Positions 52,791-60,428 of a stretch of 64,000 nt of DNA are shown here, in pieces. Position numbers and translations under genes: made by a program. Source of the DNA: an uncultured Slackia sp. (GTDB lineage Bacteria > Actinomycetota > Coriobacteriia > Coriobacteriales > Eggerthellaceae); assembly GCF_959608125.1 (NCBI RefSeq), contig NZ_CAUHPG010000006.1, forward strand, positions 1-64,000. The letters are read 5' to 3'. The stretch's first letter is position 1. Each line of letters starts with the position of its first letter. The notes under the pieces were generated by a model. It made no database searches. It saw only the letters and a program-made list of their open reading frames with translations, and was not told where the DNA came from.

Positions 52791-55700
52791 TTACGCGTAC
52801 ATGCCCCCGACGAAGCGCATGAGCACCGTGGCGATCTCGGCGCGGGTGGCGCCGTCGGTCGGATTGAGCTCGCCGGTGACCGAGTTGCCCGCGAACAGAC
52901 CCTCGGCGACGGCCCAGCTCATGGCCTCGTACGCCCATCCGGAGACCTCGGCGGCGTCGGGGAACGCGACCTCGGCGCGGGCGGAGGTGTCCATGCCCAG
53001 GTAGTCCGCGTAGCGCATCAGGAACATGGCGACCTGTTCGCGGGTCACGGGGTCCTCGCCGCGGAACGCACGGCCCGAATCGGTCTCGACGCCCTCGAGG
53101 ACGCCCGCCTCGACGGCCCAAGCCGCCGCGTCGGCGAACCAGTCCGTCTCGGCCACGTCGCCGAAGCCCGCGCCAGCCGATGCCTCGGGGTTCATCTCCA
53201 GATTGTGGAGCATCTTCACGAACATGCCGCGGCTCGTGCCCAGGTTGCCCTGGAATTCGAGCGTGCCATCGGCCAGGGGAATGCCGTTGACGATGCCGCG
53301 CGCGGTGGCGAAGTCGACCACGTCGCCCGCGAACCAGTCGGAGTCCTTCACGTCGGGCATGGCCTTGGCGTTGTCGACCACCTTGATCGTGACGTCGCCC
53401 TCCGCCTCGAACACGACGCTGCCGTCGGCGTTCACGGCGGACTTGGGCAGCACCGTCTCGTTGCCGTCCGCGTCGACCGCGAAGACCACGAGGCCGTAAT
53501 TCGGCTCATCGCCTTCGGCCTTCGCCACGGGGACGGTCACCGTAACGGGATTGTCGGGGGTCACGCTCGCGGGCACCTTGACCTCGACTTCAAGCGCATC
53601 GGCGGCGTCGGCGACGGATTCCACGCCGGCAATCGGAAGCTCGACCGCGCCGGACTCGGCGTCCTTGTCGGAAACGGAAACCTCGGTGGAGACGACGTTG
53701 CCGCTTTCGTCCTTCGACACGACGGACTCGGTGCCGTTCGCGGTCTCGTGCGTGACCGTCTGCGAGCCGTCGGGCTTGGTCACGGTCGTGGTGGTGGAAC
53801 CGTCGGCATTGTGCTCGACCTCGGTCTTGTCGCCGGGGGTGACGGTGCCGCCGCCCGTGGGCGGAACGTACGTATTCAAGTCGCTATCGAGCATGGCGTC
53901 GCGAACGTAGTAGACATCGGCACCTTCGACATTCGTCTTCATGCCGTCGGGAATCTGCGTGGCACTCGGCGCTTCGCCGCCCCAGAAGTTCTTGGAAACA
54001 TCGACTTTGGCGTCTCCCAGGTCGTCGCTCTTTGCGAGATAGGAGTCAGCGGAAATCTTGTTCTTTTCGAACGCCGCAGGGGCTGCATAGAACTTAAGCC
54101 TGCACACGCCATCGAACGTATTGCCAGACACCTTCACGGAAGCACCGCAAACGTTCAGCTTGCCTTCTGCATCCTTGGCCCCGACCACGGTATTGCCAGA
54201 GAAAACGCCGTTCGGAGACTTCATGATCACCGAGTAATCGCAATTCTTGATGGTGCAGTTCTTAATGAAAAGGGAGTCGACCTTCCCTTCCTCGGAATCG
54301 TAAACAGCCGATCCCATACCGTCGAAAACGCAGCCATCGATAGAAACGGCCTCATCTGCCGCATCGGTGCCGTCGACCGAGATACCGAACGAGAGGTTCT
54401 TATTGCCCTTGATCGCCACCTTCGAGAAAGAATCTCCCGGCGCTGCGGAAAATGCGCGGTACGGGAACGGCGATGCGTTCGGAATATCGCTCAGGTCGAT
54501 GATCAGATCACTGAACGCATTTCCGCCATTGGACTGAACGAGGGCGTTATGGTTGTCGCCGCTCTCGATGGCATTCACCTTCAAAGTGTGGCCGCCGCCA
54601 TTGACGGTAATGCCCGAAACATTCCAAATCTGGTCCCAGGAGCCTACGGTCACATCGCTCAGCAGCTTCACCGTATCGCCCGCCTTAGCGTTCTTGATCG
54701 CCTCGGCAAAAGTGAAATACGACGTCTCGACGCCGTTGGACTCGACCGTCGCCACATGGCCGGTGCTGACCTCCGTGTCGTCCTTTGCGACGGGCACGGT
54801 CTGGCCCTTGCTCCAGTCGACCCCGGATGCGCCGTGGAAGCCGGGAGATTGCAGCGACACGGAAGCCTCGGTGCCCGAAATGGCCAACTTCGGCATGGAC
54901 GCGTTCTTTCCCGTACGACCTTCGCCAAGCAGGATGTCGCCATTGACGGTCGGCGAATTTCCGTCCGTGTAATTGAAGGCCGCATTTTTCACCGTAAGGT
55001 TCGAGGTGCTTCCCTCGACTGTATTGAGAACGCGAATCGGCGCCAGATACTTCCTCAGATCGCTTCCCTCTGCGCCCGCCAGCCCCTCGGTGCCGCAGTT
55101 CGTAAACACGCAGTTTTCCACCGTAATGGCCTGATGGCCCGCACTCTTATTATTCAGATTGAGAGCGAGAGCCATGTTCTCGAACTCGGTATCCCTGACC
55201 GTCACCGAACCAACAGCATTCGTGTAAATGGCGGTGTCTTGATATCCCCACTTTTTACCATCATAGGAGCAGCTGTTAAGTTCTATGACGTTTTCGCCGG
55301 ACGTGCCCGAAATATAGACACGCTGCATGTCTTTGCAGTTGTTGAACTTAGCAATGATTTTATATGCGGAATTGCGCTGTCCCCAAAGGGCAATGCCGTT
55401 CAGGTCATTGACCTCGATTTCGATGTCCGACGTGAGATAGCTGCCGTCAGCCGCCTGCTTTCCTGTCGCACGATCGTATTTATAGGTGTCGACCTCGATA
55501 TCGTGCTCGCCGCCCTCGGTCACCGTTGCACCATTGCCCCAAATGGTGATGCTGTCAGCAACATGCGCATGAGTCATGGAGCCAAGATCGGCACCGGGCT
55601 TGCAATACAGCACAGCCTCGCCTTCAGGGCCATCCTTGTAGTATTCAGCCAAAGCATCGAAAAGAGTCTCGCTGTATACGAGCTGCCCGCTTTTATTCTT

Positions 55701-55928
55701 AAACACACACGTATTGCCGTCCGTGAACGATTCCGCGGTTACCCCTTCCGGCAGAACGACACGAACCTGCCCGGCGACATCGTTCGAAGAATCGTTCTGG
55801 CCCGCCTCGGACGCAGCAGGCAACCCCGCCGCATCTTGATCGGCGAAAGCGACCCCCGTACCGGTCAACGTCAATGCCGCACACAAGCCCACGGTAGCGA
55901 CGACTTTAACACCCCTGACATTGGACAT
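52791..55928 (-). CDS. secreted beta-helix surface protein with three C-terminal SLH domains
   Basis: A 1045-residue cell surface protein. A Sec signal peptide covers about residues 1-30 (ATVGLCAALTLTGTGVAFA). A passenger region (about 50-690) contains repeated short beta segments (SITIWGNGATVT, AITVENCVFTNC, SLFIKNCTIKNCDYSVIM) typical of a right-handed beta helix. A Thr/Glu-rich linker (about 695-750) and an Ig-like region follow. Three SLH repeats cover about 865-1045, each with the GW/DWF..A...A..G pattern, anchoring it to pyruvylated wall polymer. The passenger is less GC-rich than the SLH end, hinting at domain exchange. Function may be adhesion or glycan binding. Start ATG 55928 follows ACGGAG. 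Confidence 0.82.
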   Translation of the reverse strand: MSNVRGVKVVATVGLCAALTLTGTGVAFADQDAAGLPAASEAGQNDSSNDVAGQVRVVLPEGVTAESFTDGNTCVFKNKSGQLVYSETLFDALAEYYKDGPEGEAVLYCKPGADLGSMTHAHVADSITIWGNGATVTEGGEHDIEVDTYKYDRATGKQAADGSYLTSDIEIEVNDLNGIALWGQRNSAYKIIAKFNNCKDMQRVYISGTSGENVIELNSCSYDGKKWGYQDTAIYTNAVGSVTVRDTEFENMALALNLNNKSAGHQAITVENCVFTNCGTEGLAGAEGSDLRKYLAPIRVLNTVEGSTSNLTVKNAAFNYTDGNSPTVNGDILLGEGRTGKNASMPKLAISGTEASVSLQSPGFHGASGVDWSKGQTVPVAKDDTEVSTGHVATVESNGVETSYFTFAEAIKNAKAGDTVKLLSDVTVGSWDQIWNVSGITVNGGGHTLKVNAIESGDNHNALVQSNGGNAFSDLIIDLSDIPNASPFPYRAFSAAPGDSFSKVAIKGNKNLSFGISVDGTDAADEAVSIDGCVFDGMGSAVYDSEEGKVDSLFIKNCTIKNCDYSVIMKSPNGVFSGNTVVGAKDAEGKLNVCGASVKVSGNTFDGVCRLKFYAAPAAFEKNKISADSYLAKSDDLGDAKVDVSKNFWGGEAPSATQIPDGMKTNVEGADVYYVRDAMLDSDLNTYVPPTGGGTVTPGDKTEVEHNADGSTTTTVTKPDGSQTVTHETANGTESVVSKDESGNVVSTEVSVSDKDAESGAVELPIAGVESVADAADALEVEVKVPASVTPDNPVTVTVPVAKAEGDEPNYGLVVFAVDADGNETVLPKSAVNADGSVVFEAEGDVTIKVVDNAKAMPDVKDSDWFAGDVVDFATARGIVNGIPLADGTLEFQGNLGTSRGMFVKMLHNLEMNPEASAGAGFGDVAETDWFADAAAWAVEAGVLEGVETDSGRAFRGEDPVTREQVAMFLMRYADYLGMDTSARAEVAFPDAAEVSGWAYEAMSWAVAEGLFAGNSVTGELNPTDGATRAEIATVLMRFVGGMYA

Positions 55929-56350
55929 GCATCCACTCCGTTCTCTCTAGCGAAGGCGCTACGCCATCGCGCTGAACATAGCGCGATAATACCCCACCGG
56001 TGCTCGAATCGTTTGTAAAATATAGTTTTGCCTGCTGAAAAAAATACGCTGATGACCAGGTGCGACAGCCCATCGGACGAACCGACCGCATACGGCGTAC
56101 AAACCGCCGTCGGCCCTCGGGGAAACGATGAATAGGAGCGGGCTTTTTGCCGAATCCGTCGGAAAGCAGCGAGGTTTGGTCTCGGAGGACTATATTCGCC
56201 GCGCGCACGTCACCTGCAAATGCCGAATCAACGCCCCATCGTCGAGGCACTGGCGGAGAAAACCAATAGCATTCGCCTTCAGCCCAATCAGAAAAGAGAA
56301 CCACCGCTCAAGCCCTGTTCAAATATCTCTCGGACTTAATGAACGCGGAG
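55929..56350. other. SLH gene promoter region and tRNA-proximal spacer
   Basis: An AT-rich stretch without a convincing gene. An 8-bp perfect inverted repeat ATCGCGCT-GAACAT-AGCGCGAT is at 55966-55987, 38 bases upstream of the SLH gene start. A TATTAT hexamer (complement 55986-55991) overlaps it. The repeat is either an operator or a 5' hairpin. The part beyond 56040 shows nothing further. Confidence 0.4.
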
Positions 56351-56377
56351 AATAAAAAAGGCACCCGATGGATGCCT
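56351..56377 (-). terminator. terminator directly after the tRNA 3' fragment
   Basis: AGGCACCC (56359-56366) and GGATGCCT (56370-56377) form an 8-bp stem with one G-U pair on the minus strand, followed by TTTTTATTC. It begins seven bases past the CCA end, as expected for a native tRNA transcription unit. Confidence 0.7.
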
Positions 56378-56384
56378 GAGAATT

Positions 56385-56414
56385 TGGTCGCGGGGGCCGG
56401 ATTTGAACCGACGG
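56385..56414 (-). tRNA. tRNA 3'-end fragment, probable attachment-site scar
   Basis: On the minus strand this reads as the T arm, acceptor 3' strand and CCA end of a tRNA: a GTCGG stem, the TTCAAAT loop, a CCGGC stem, CCCCGCG and ACCA. It fits the 3' end of a tRNA-Met type gene by appearance (isotype uncertain). The expected 5' acceptor strand CGCGGGG, D arm and anticodon arm are missing upstream; unrelated sequence starts beyond 56414. A native-like terminator lies just downstream. This is what the distal end of an element integrated into a tRNA gene looks like, with the intact tRNA at the other end outside the window. Confidence 0.7.
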
Positions 56415-56664
56415 CTCCATCAAGCTTCTCGAAATCTAAAACGCCGCTAAGGAACCTATTCATTCTTTACGGTGCTCCAGATAAACCCACTCACAAAAAA
56501 CTCCGTCTCAGCAAACGCAGAGGTTCCGATGACGAATCAAGGGCACACCGACTGCAGCGAAAACACGGCATAACGGCACGAAGCACCAAAGAATATGTTC
56601 GGCATTCAGGCCCCTTCCGGCATGATGACCGCACTCAAAAAAATCCGATTCGCCGAAAAGCACC
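56415..56664. other. element-side spacer next to the tRNA scar
   Basis: 250 bases of AT-richer DNA between the tRNA fragment and the slipin stop codon. No integrase, excisionase or other gene was recognised. A run of seven T on the minus strand near 56635 may end the slipin transcript. Confidence 0.35.
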
Positions 56665-57594
56665 TCATCCCTTTCCGCCCACATTGAAGGCGCCGGCAAG
56701 GTCGCTCGGTGCAAGCAGCACGCCGCCTGAACTACACACGCCCTCGTAAGCCAGGTTCATCGCGCGAAGCTTCATAGCGTCGGGATTTTCCGCATATACA
56801 TCGGCAGCTTCTACAAACATTTCAGAAATATCCTTTTCGACCTCGGCCAGGATGATGCGCGCATTCCGCTCGCGCTCGGCCTGCGCCTCTCGAGAAAGGG
56901 CATCCTGCAATTCTTCAGGAATGACGATGTCGCGAATCTCGACAGACAATACAGTGATTCCCCATGCTTCGCATTTGGAATCGAGCATCTTTTCGAGCTC
57001 GTGGTCGATCTGCTTTCTCCTGGTTGAAATGTCGGCAAGATTCAACTGGCCTATAGCATCGCGAAGCGCGGTTTGCGCAGTACGTAAAACGGCTTTCGGA
57101 TAGTTTTTCACTTCCAAGCACGCCTTCTTGGCATCCCAGACCATCCAAAATAAAATGGCATCCACATCAACAGGAACCAAATCGGCAGTCAAAGCCGCCT
57201 CGGCAGAAAACGATGTCGTCATGGTGCGCTGGTCTATATGGATGGCAATCGAATCGACGAACGGAATGCAGAAATACAACCCCGGACCTGCAATTCTGCG
57301 AAACTTGCCGAAACGCAGAATCACAACACGCTCCCACTCTGGAACCACATGCACGCTCATGGCGGCAACGACGCCGACGCATGCCGCCAAGACGAACGTC
57401 ATTACCGTCAACGGAGCAAGTAAATACCAAGCCCCCACGAACAGCAGCATAGATGCACAAAACGCGATCGAAGCGAACCCGTACACGCTTATACGTGAAG
57501 CGTCGTTGGGGTCGAACTCCGTATCGGCGACCTGCCTACGGGACGATTCCGACCGCGCGGTCTCGCTTTGCTGCTTTACTCTACGAAACGCCAT
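56665..57594 (-). CDS. SPFH/stomatin-like (slipin) membrane protein
   Basis: A 309-residue protein. Two hydrophobic segments near 38-58 and 62-80 anchor it, then the SPFH domain covers about 80-250 with ERVVILRFGKF, GPGLYFCIPFVDSI and the central DVDAILFWMV. A helical tail with QAERERNARIILAEVEKD follows. Slipins form membrane rings or microdomains; the usual partner NfeD is absent. ATG 57594 follows AGGGGGATA. The GntR gene is 22 bases upstream on the same strand, forming a two-gene operon in which GntR probably controls the pair. Confidence 0.85.
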   Translation of the reverse strand: MAFRRVKQQSETARSESSRRQVADTEFDPNDASRISVYGFASIAFCASMLLFVGAWYLLAPLTVMTFVLAACVGVVAAMSVHVVPEWERVVILRFGKFRRIAGPGLYFCIPFVDSIAIHIDQRTMTTSFSAEAALTADLVPVDVDAILFWMVWDAKKACLEVKNYPKAVLRTAQTALRDAIGQLNLADISTRRKQIDHELEKMLDSKCEAWGITVLSVEIRDIVIPEELQDALSREAQAERERNARIILAEVEKDISEMFVEAADVYAENPDAMKLRAMNLAYEGVCSSGGVLLAPSDLAGAFNVGGKG

Positions 57595-57616
57595 CTTATC
57601 CCCCTACCGCTCAAGA

Positions 57617-58021
57617 TCACTTATTGAACTCGGCTAAACGGCCTTCAAGCAACAGAACTATTCGTGAGGCAGGTATTCCCAATTCCAGACACTTTCGAAT
57701 ATAGTCATCCGTAAGAACTTCCGCCTCGCCCTTGGAGCCGCTCTCATCATGACCGCAGATGGGCGCGACGAACGTACCCCTTCCCCTCATGGAATTGATA
57801 TATCCATCACGCTCGATATCTTGGTACACCTTGCTTACCGTGTTGTAATTGATGCCAAGACTGACGGAGAGTTCACGAACGGTCGGAAGACGCTCCCCTT
57901 CTTCGAAGATTCCCGATTCGATAAGGTATACCAACCTGTGACGAAGCTGCAGCCAGATAGGCATACCGCTGTCCTGATCGATTGAAATGAGGGATTTCTT
58001 ATCTTCTGCGCTAGCGCTCAA
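57617..58021 (-). CDS. GntR family regulator, YtrA type
   Basis: A 134-residue protein with an N-terminal winged helix (IWLQLRHRLVYLIESGIFEEG, LPTVRELSVSLGINYNTVSKVYQ) and a short C-terminal helical region of about 45 residues. That length matches the YtrA subfamily, which regulates membrane or transport functions. The start used is TTG 58021, with AAGG about ten bases upstream. The ISIDQDSGMPIWLQL run is the normal family N-terminus, which supports it. It is upstream of the slipin gene and probably autoregulates. Confidence 0.85.
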   Translation of the reverse strand: MSASAEDKKSLISIDQDSGMPIWLQLRHRLVYLIESGIFEEGERLPTVRELSVSLGINYNTVSKVYQDIERDGYINSMRGRGTFVAPICGHDESGSKGEAEVLTDDYIRKCLELGIPASRIVLLLEGRLAEFNK

Positions 58022-58089
58022 ACCAGTTAACCTTCGAATTGCATGTTCCGGGATATTTTACTATCAAAGCCAAGCATACCCTAAACAGC

Positions 58090-58121
58090 GAGGTCGTACC
58101 GAAAAAAGACGGTACGACCTC
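58090..58121 (-). terminator. hairpin ending the molybdoenzyme operon
   Basis: GAGGTCGTACCG (58090-58101) and CGGTACGACCTC (58110-58121) form a 12-bp perfect stem with an 8-base loop; only a short U-rich stretch follows on the minus strand. Confidence 0.65.
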
Positions 58122-58145
58122 ATAACACTTCGAGAAAAGACGAAG

Positions 58146-58814
58146 TTAGATTTCGATAAGATGCTTACGTTCGCCATCCAAGAATTCTTCAAGGTATTCG
58201 GCAACGCCTTTGTAGAATAGCGTTCCAGCATACTGAGAAAGCTCATCGGCGAACATAGGAGCCCACCGGTCAAGGTGGTCCTCGAAAAACGCCTTCTGCG
58301 CCGACACGATGGAGGCGAGACGAGAATCGATAGAAATCGATTCATCTTCAGCGCTCGCCACGGACGCCATATGGCACAGTTCGCTTTCCAATTCGCATAG
58401 ATGGGCCATGAAGAGCATCTCCATAGAGATGTGATCCTCCGGCCAATCGAAGGAGTCCTTGTCAACGGCCAGGTTATAGAAACGATAAATATCGAGCACC
58501 TGATTACGCTGCTCCTGCATAATCACATGGTTGCCGCTCAAATAAACCGACTCAGAGGTGAATACGGGATGAGCCGACATATTGAGGAACAAGGCGCAGA
58601 ATTCAGAACGTATGTCCTGGGTGATCCGCTCGAAATCGGATTCTTCAAGCGTATTCACGAATTCCGCGAGCTTGCTCCCCTCGACGGCCTCGAAAGAAGC
58701 CATGTTGGCAACGAAATCCTCGGTTACCTCCGTACTGAATACATCGGCAAAAAACATGTACGCCATGCGACGAGCGTCAGCGACGAGAAATCGCTCACCG
58801 TAGTCCAAAGACAT
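58146..58814 (-). CDS. TorD/DmsD family chaperone of the molybdoenzyme
   Basis: A 222-residue all-helical protein of the TorD/NarJ-like chaperone family. It is expected to bind the Tat signal and aid cofactor insertion of the catalytic subunit encoded upstream. The pattern RSEFCALFLN near 68 and the late E-D-H-I-S-ME-ML-FMAHL region near 125-140 are typical. It is the last gene of the operon; ATG 58814 follows AAGGAGG. Sequence identity to named TorD is low by eye; context supports the call. Confidence 0.78.
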   Translation of the reverse strand: MSLDYGERFLVADARRMAYMFFADVFSTEVTEDFVANMASFEAVEGSKLAEFVNTLEESDFERITQDIRSEFCALFLNMSAHPVFTSESVYLSGNHVIMQEQRNQVLDIYRFYNLAVDKDSFDWPEDHISMEMLFMAHLCELESELCHMASVASAEDESISIDSRLASIVSAQKAFFEDHLDRWAPMFADELSQYAGTLFYKGVAEYLEEFLDGERKHLIEI

Positions 58815-58839
58815 CCTTGTTCCTCCTTAGCGAAGCACA

Positions 58840-59817
58840 TTAACCGATAAGCGTATATACACCTAGCATTGCTTGGTAGGCATCCGGGCTCACAAGAACG
58901 GCATGCATGCCGCCTGTAAGGATCACGAAACGAAGAGTGAAGCCTCCCACCAGAGCGCAGGCAGCTGCAGCGAAATGCAGCAGACGGGAAAGCTCGGGGT
59001 TGCGCACGACATGCGCCAACTCAAGAACGGTAAGCACGAACGGAATAACCAGTCCGACAATCACCACGAGCACCCAGAACTGAATGCTCAAATCGCCATG
59101 AAGCAACGTGTTCGCACTAAGAACCTGGCTTGTCGAGCCTTCGAGATGCATGAAGAACAACGCCGCAAGCGTACACGCTTCAAGCACGATGAGCGCCACC
59201 AAGGCGATGCTTACGCGCTTGATGAACGCCGCCGCTCCGTCCGATTTCTCGAGCAGAAGAGCGACAAGAACGACGCTTGCGCCGGCATCCAGCGCCGAAA
59301 CGGTGAACAGCACCGGAATAAGCGGGGTGTTCCACAGCGGAATGCTATGGGCGCTCCACAGAAGGACGCCCGTATACATCGCGACACCCAAACCGAACAG
59401 TGCTCCCGCCACCATGCATACCTTTGAAATGGCCTCGGCACGACGGGCGAGAGGCCTGCAGAATGCCTCGACGATAGACACGATTTTCGGGGTAGAAAAC
59501 ACCGAGCAAAGCCCCATGAACGCCACTGCGGCAAACAGCAGCCATGCGCCGATAGCCATCCAGGAGTTCAGGTTCACGAAGCTCTTCCACATCATCATGG
59601 CCTGGAAGGGCTTGGAAACGTCAACTACCAGGAATAACAAACCTACCACCAAAGCAATGGTGCTTGTCCAAGTTCCGATGACCGTGACCCTGGGGAATGC
59701 GTTCTTGCTCAAAAACCTTACGAGGGTGACGACGAAAAACGCCCCGCCGGCAAGACCCCCCAAGAACAAATATATGGCGGGCTCCCATACCCATGTGGTC
59801 TGAATCACACCAGACAT
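58840..59817 (-). CDS. NrfD/PsrC-type membrane subunit
   Basis: A 325-residue integral membrane protein with about eight to nine hydrophobic segments, matching NrfD/PsrC. The N-terminal WVWEPAIYLFLGGLAGGAFF is the family signature. It carries electrons from menaquinol to, or takes them from, the ferredoxin subunit. The next gene upstream encodes that ferredoxin and the next downstream the chaperone, so the operon is complete. ATG 59817 follows AGGAGGTAA. Confidence 0.86.
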   Translation of the reverse strand: MSGVIQTTWVWEPAIYLFLGGLAGGAFFVVTLVRFLSKNAFPRVTVIGTWTSTIALVVGLLFLVVDVSKPFQAMMMWKSFVNLNSWMAIGAWLLFAAVAFMGLCSVFSTPKIVSIVEAFCRPLARRAEAISKVCMVAGALFGLGVAMYTGVLLWSAHSIPLWNTPLIPVLFTVSALDAGASVVLVALLLEKSDGAAAFIKRVSIALVALIVLEACTLAALFFMHLEGSTSQVLSANTLLHGDLSIQFWVLVVIVGLVIPFVLTVLELAHVVRNPELSRLLHFAAAACALVGGFTLRFVILTGGMHAVLVSPDAYQAMLGVYTLIG

Positions 59818-59888
59818 CGGGTTACCTCCTCTCTAAGACGAGCGGCCGCGGGCAACGCGACGCGACCGCCGAATTCATCGATAAGGTT

Positions 59889-60428
59889 CTATTCGAAGCC
59901 CTTTACGGTTTCATGCGCTTTGGCGCGCCCGCCAAGCCTCAGGGCCTCTTTCTCCTGAAGGATTTCTTTGATTTCATCCTCGGTTCCGAAATACAAAGCA
60001 CGAGTCGGACACGTCGCCACGCAGTGCGGCTCAGGACGGCCGTCCTCGCCCGTTCCAAGGCTCAAGCACATATCGCACTTGGTCATGCCGTCATCGTCGT
60101 AGCTCGGAATGCCGAAAGGACATGCAAAGAAGCAGTAGCGGCAGCCGATGCATTTTTCGGAATCAACAACGACGATACCGTCTTCGGCACGTTTGGTAAT
60201 CGCACCCGCAGGACACACATTGGCGCATGCAGGTTCAGCGCAATGCTGGCACGCAAGACTCTGGAAAGCACGAGTGACATCGGGGAATTTGCCCGAAGTG
60301 TGTTCGATTACGTTGCGACGGCTGACTCCGCCGGCCTTGATTCCATGCCACTGCTTGCAGGCAACCTGGCAGGCATAGCACTTGATGCAACGCTCATCGT
60401 CGCAATAAATCATCAATTGCTCAGACAT
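59889..60428 (-). CDS. 4Fe-4S dicluster ferredoxin subunit (DmsB/PsrB type)
   Basis: A 179-residue electron transfer subunit with sixteen cysteines for four [4Fe-4S] clusters. CIKCYACQVACK near residue 15, CQHCAEPACANVCP near 60, CIGCRYCFFACPFG near 93 and CDMC with CVATCP near 118-140 are visible. It moves electrons between NrfD and the molybdopterin subunit. The start codon overlaps the stop codon of the upstream catalytic gene by one base (TAATG), so they are coupled. Confidence 0.93.
   Translation of the reverse strand: MSEQLMIYCDDERCIKCYACQVACKQWHGIKAGGVSRRNVIEHTSGKFPDVTRAFQSLACQHCAEPACANVCPAGAITKRAEDGIVVVDSEKCIGCRYCFFACPFGIPSYDDDGMTKCDMCLSLGTGEDGRPEPHCVATCPTRALYFGTEDEIKEILQEKEALRLGGRAKAHETVKGFE

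Noticed and set aside
56385..56465. Complete tRNA gene
   Set aside because: The 5' acceptor strand, D arm and anticodon arm are missing upstream of the T arm in a 76- to 90-base span. A long-variable-arm fold was also tried and did not pair.
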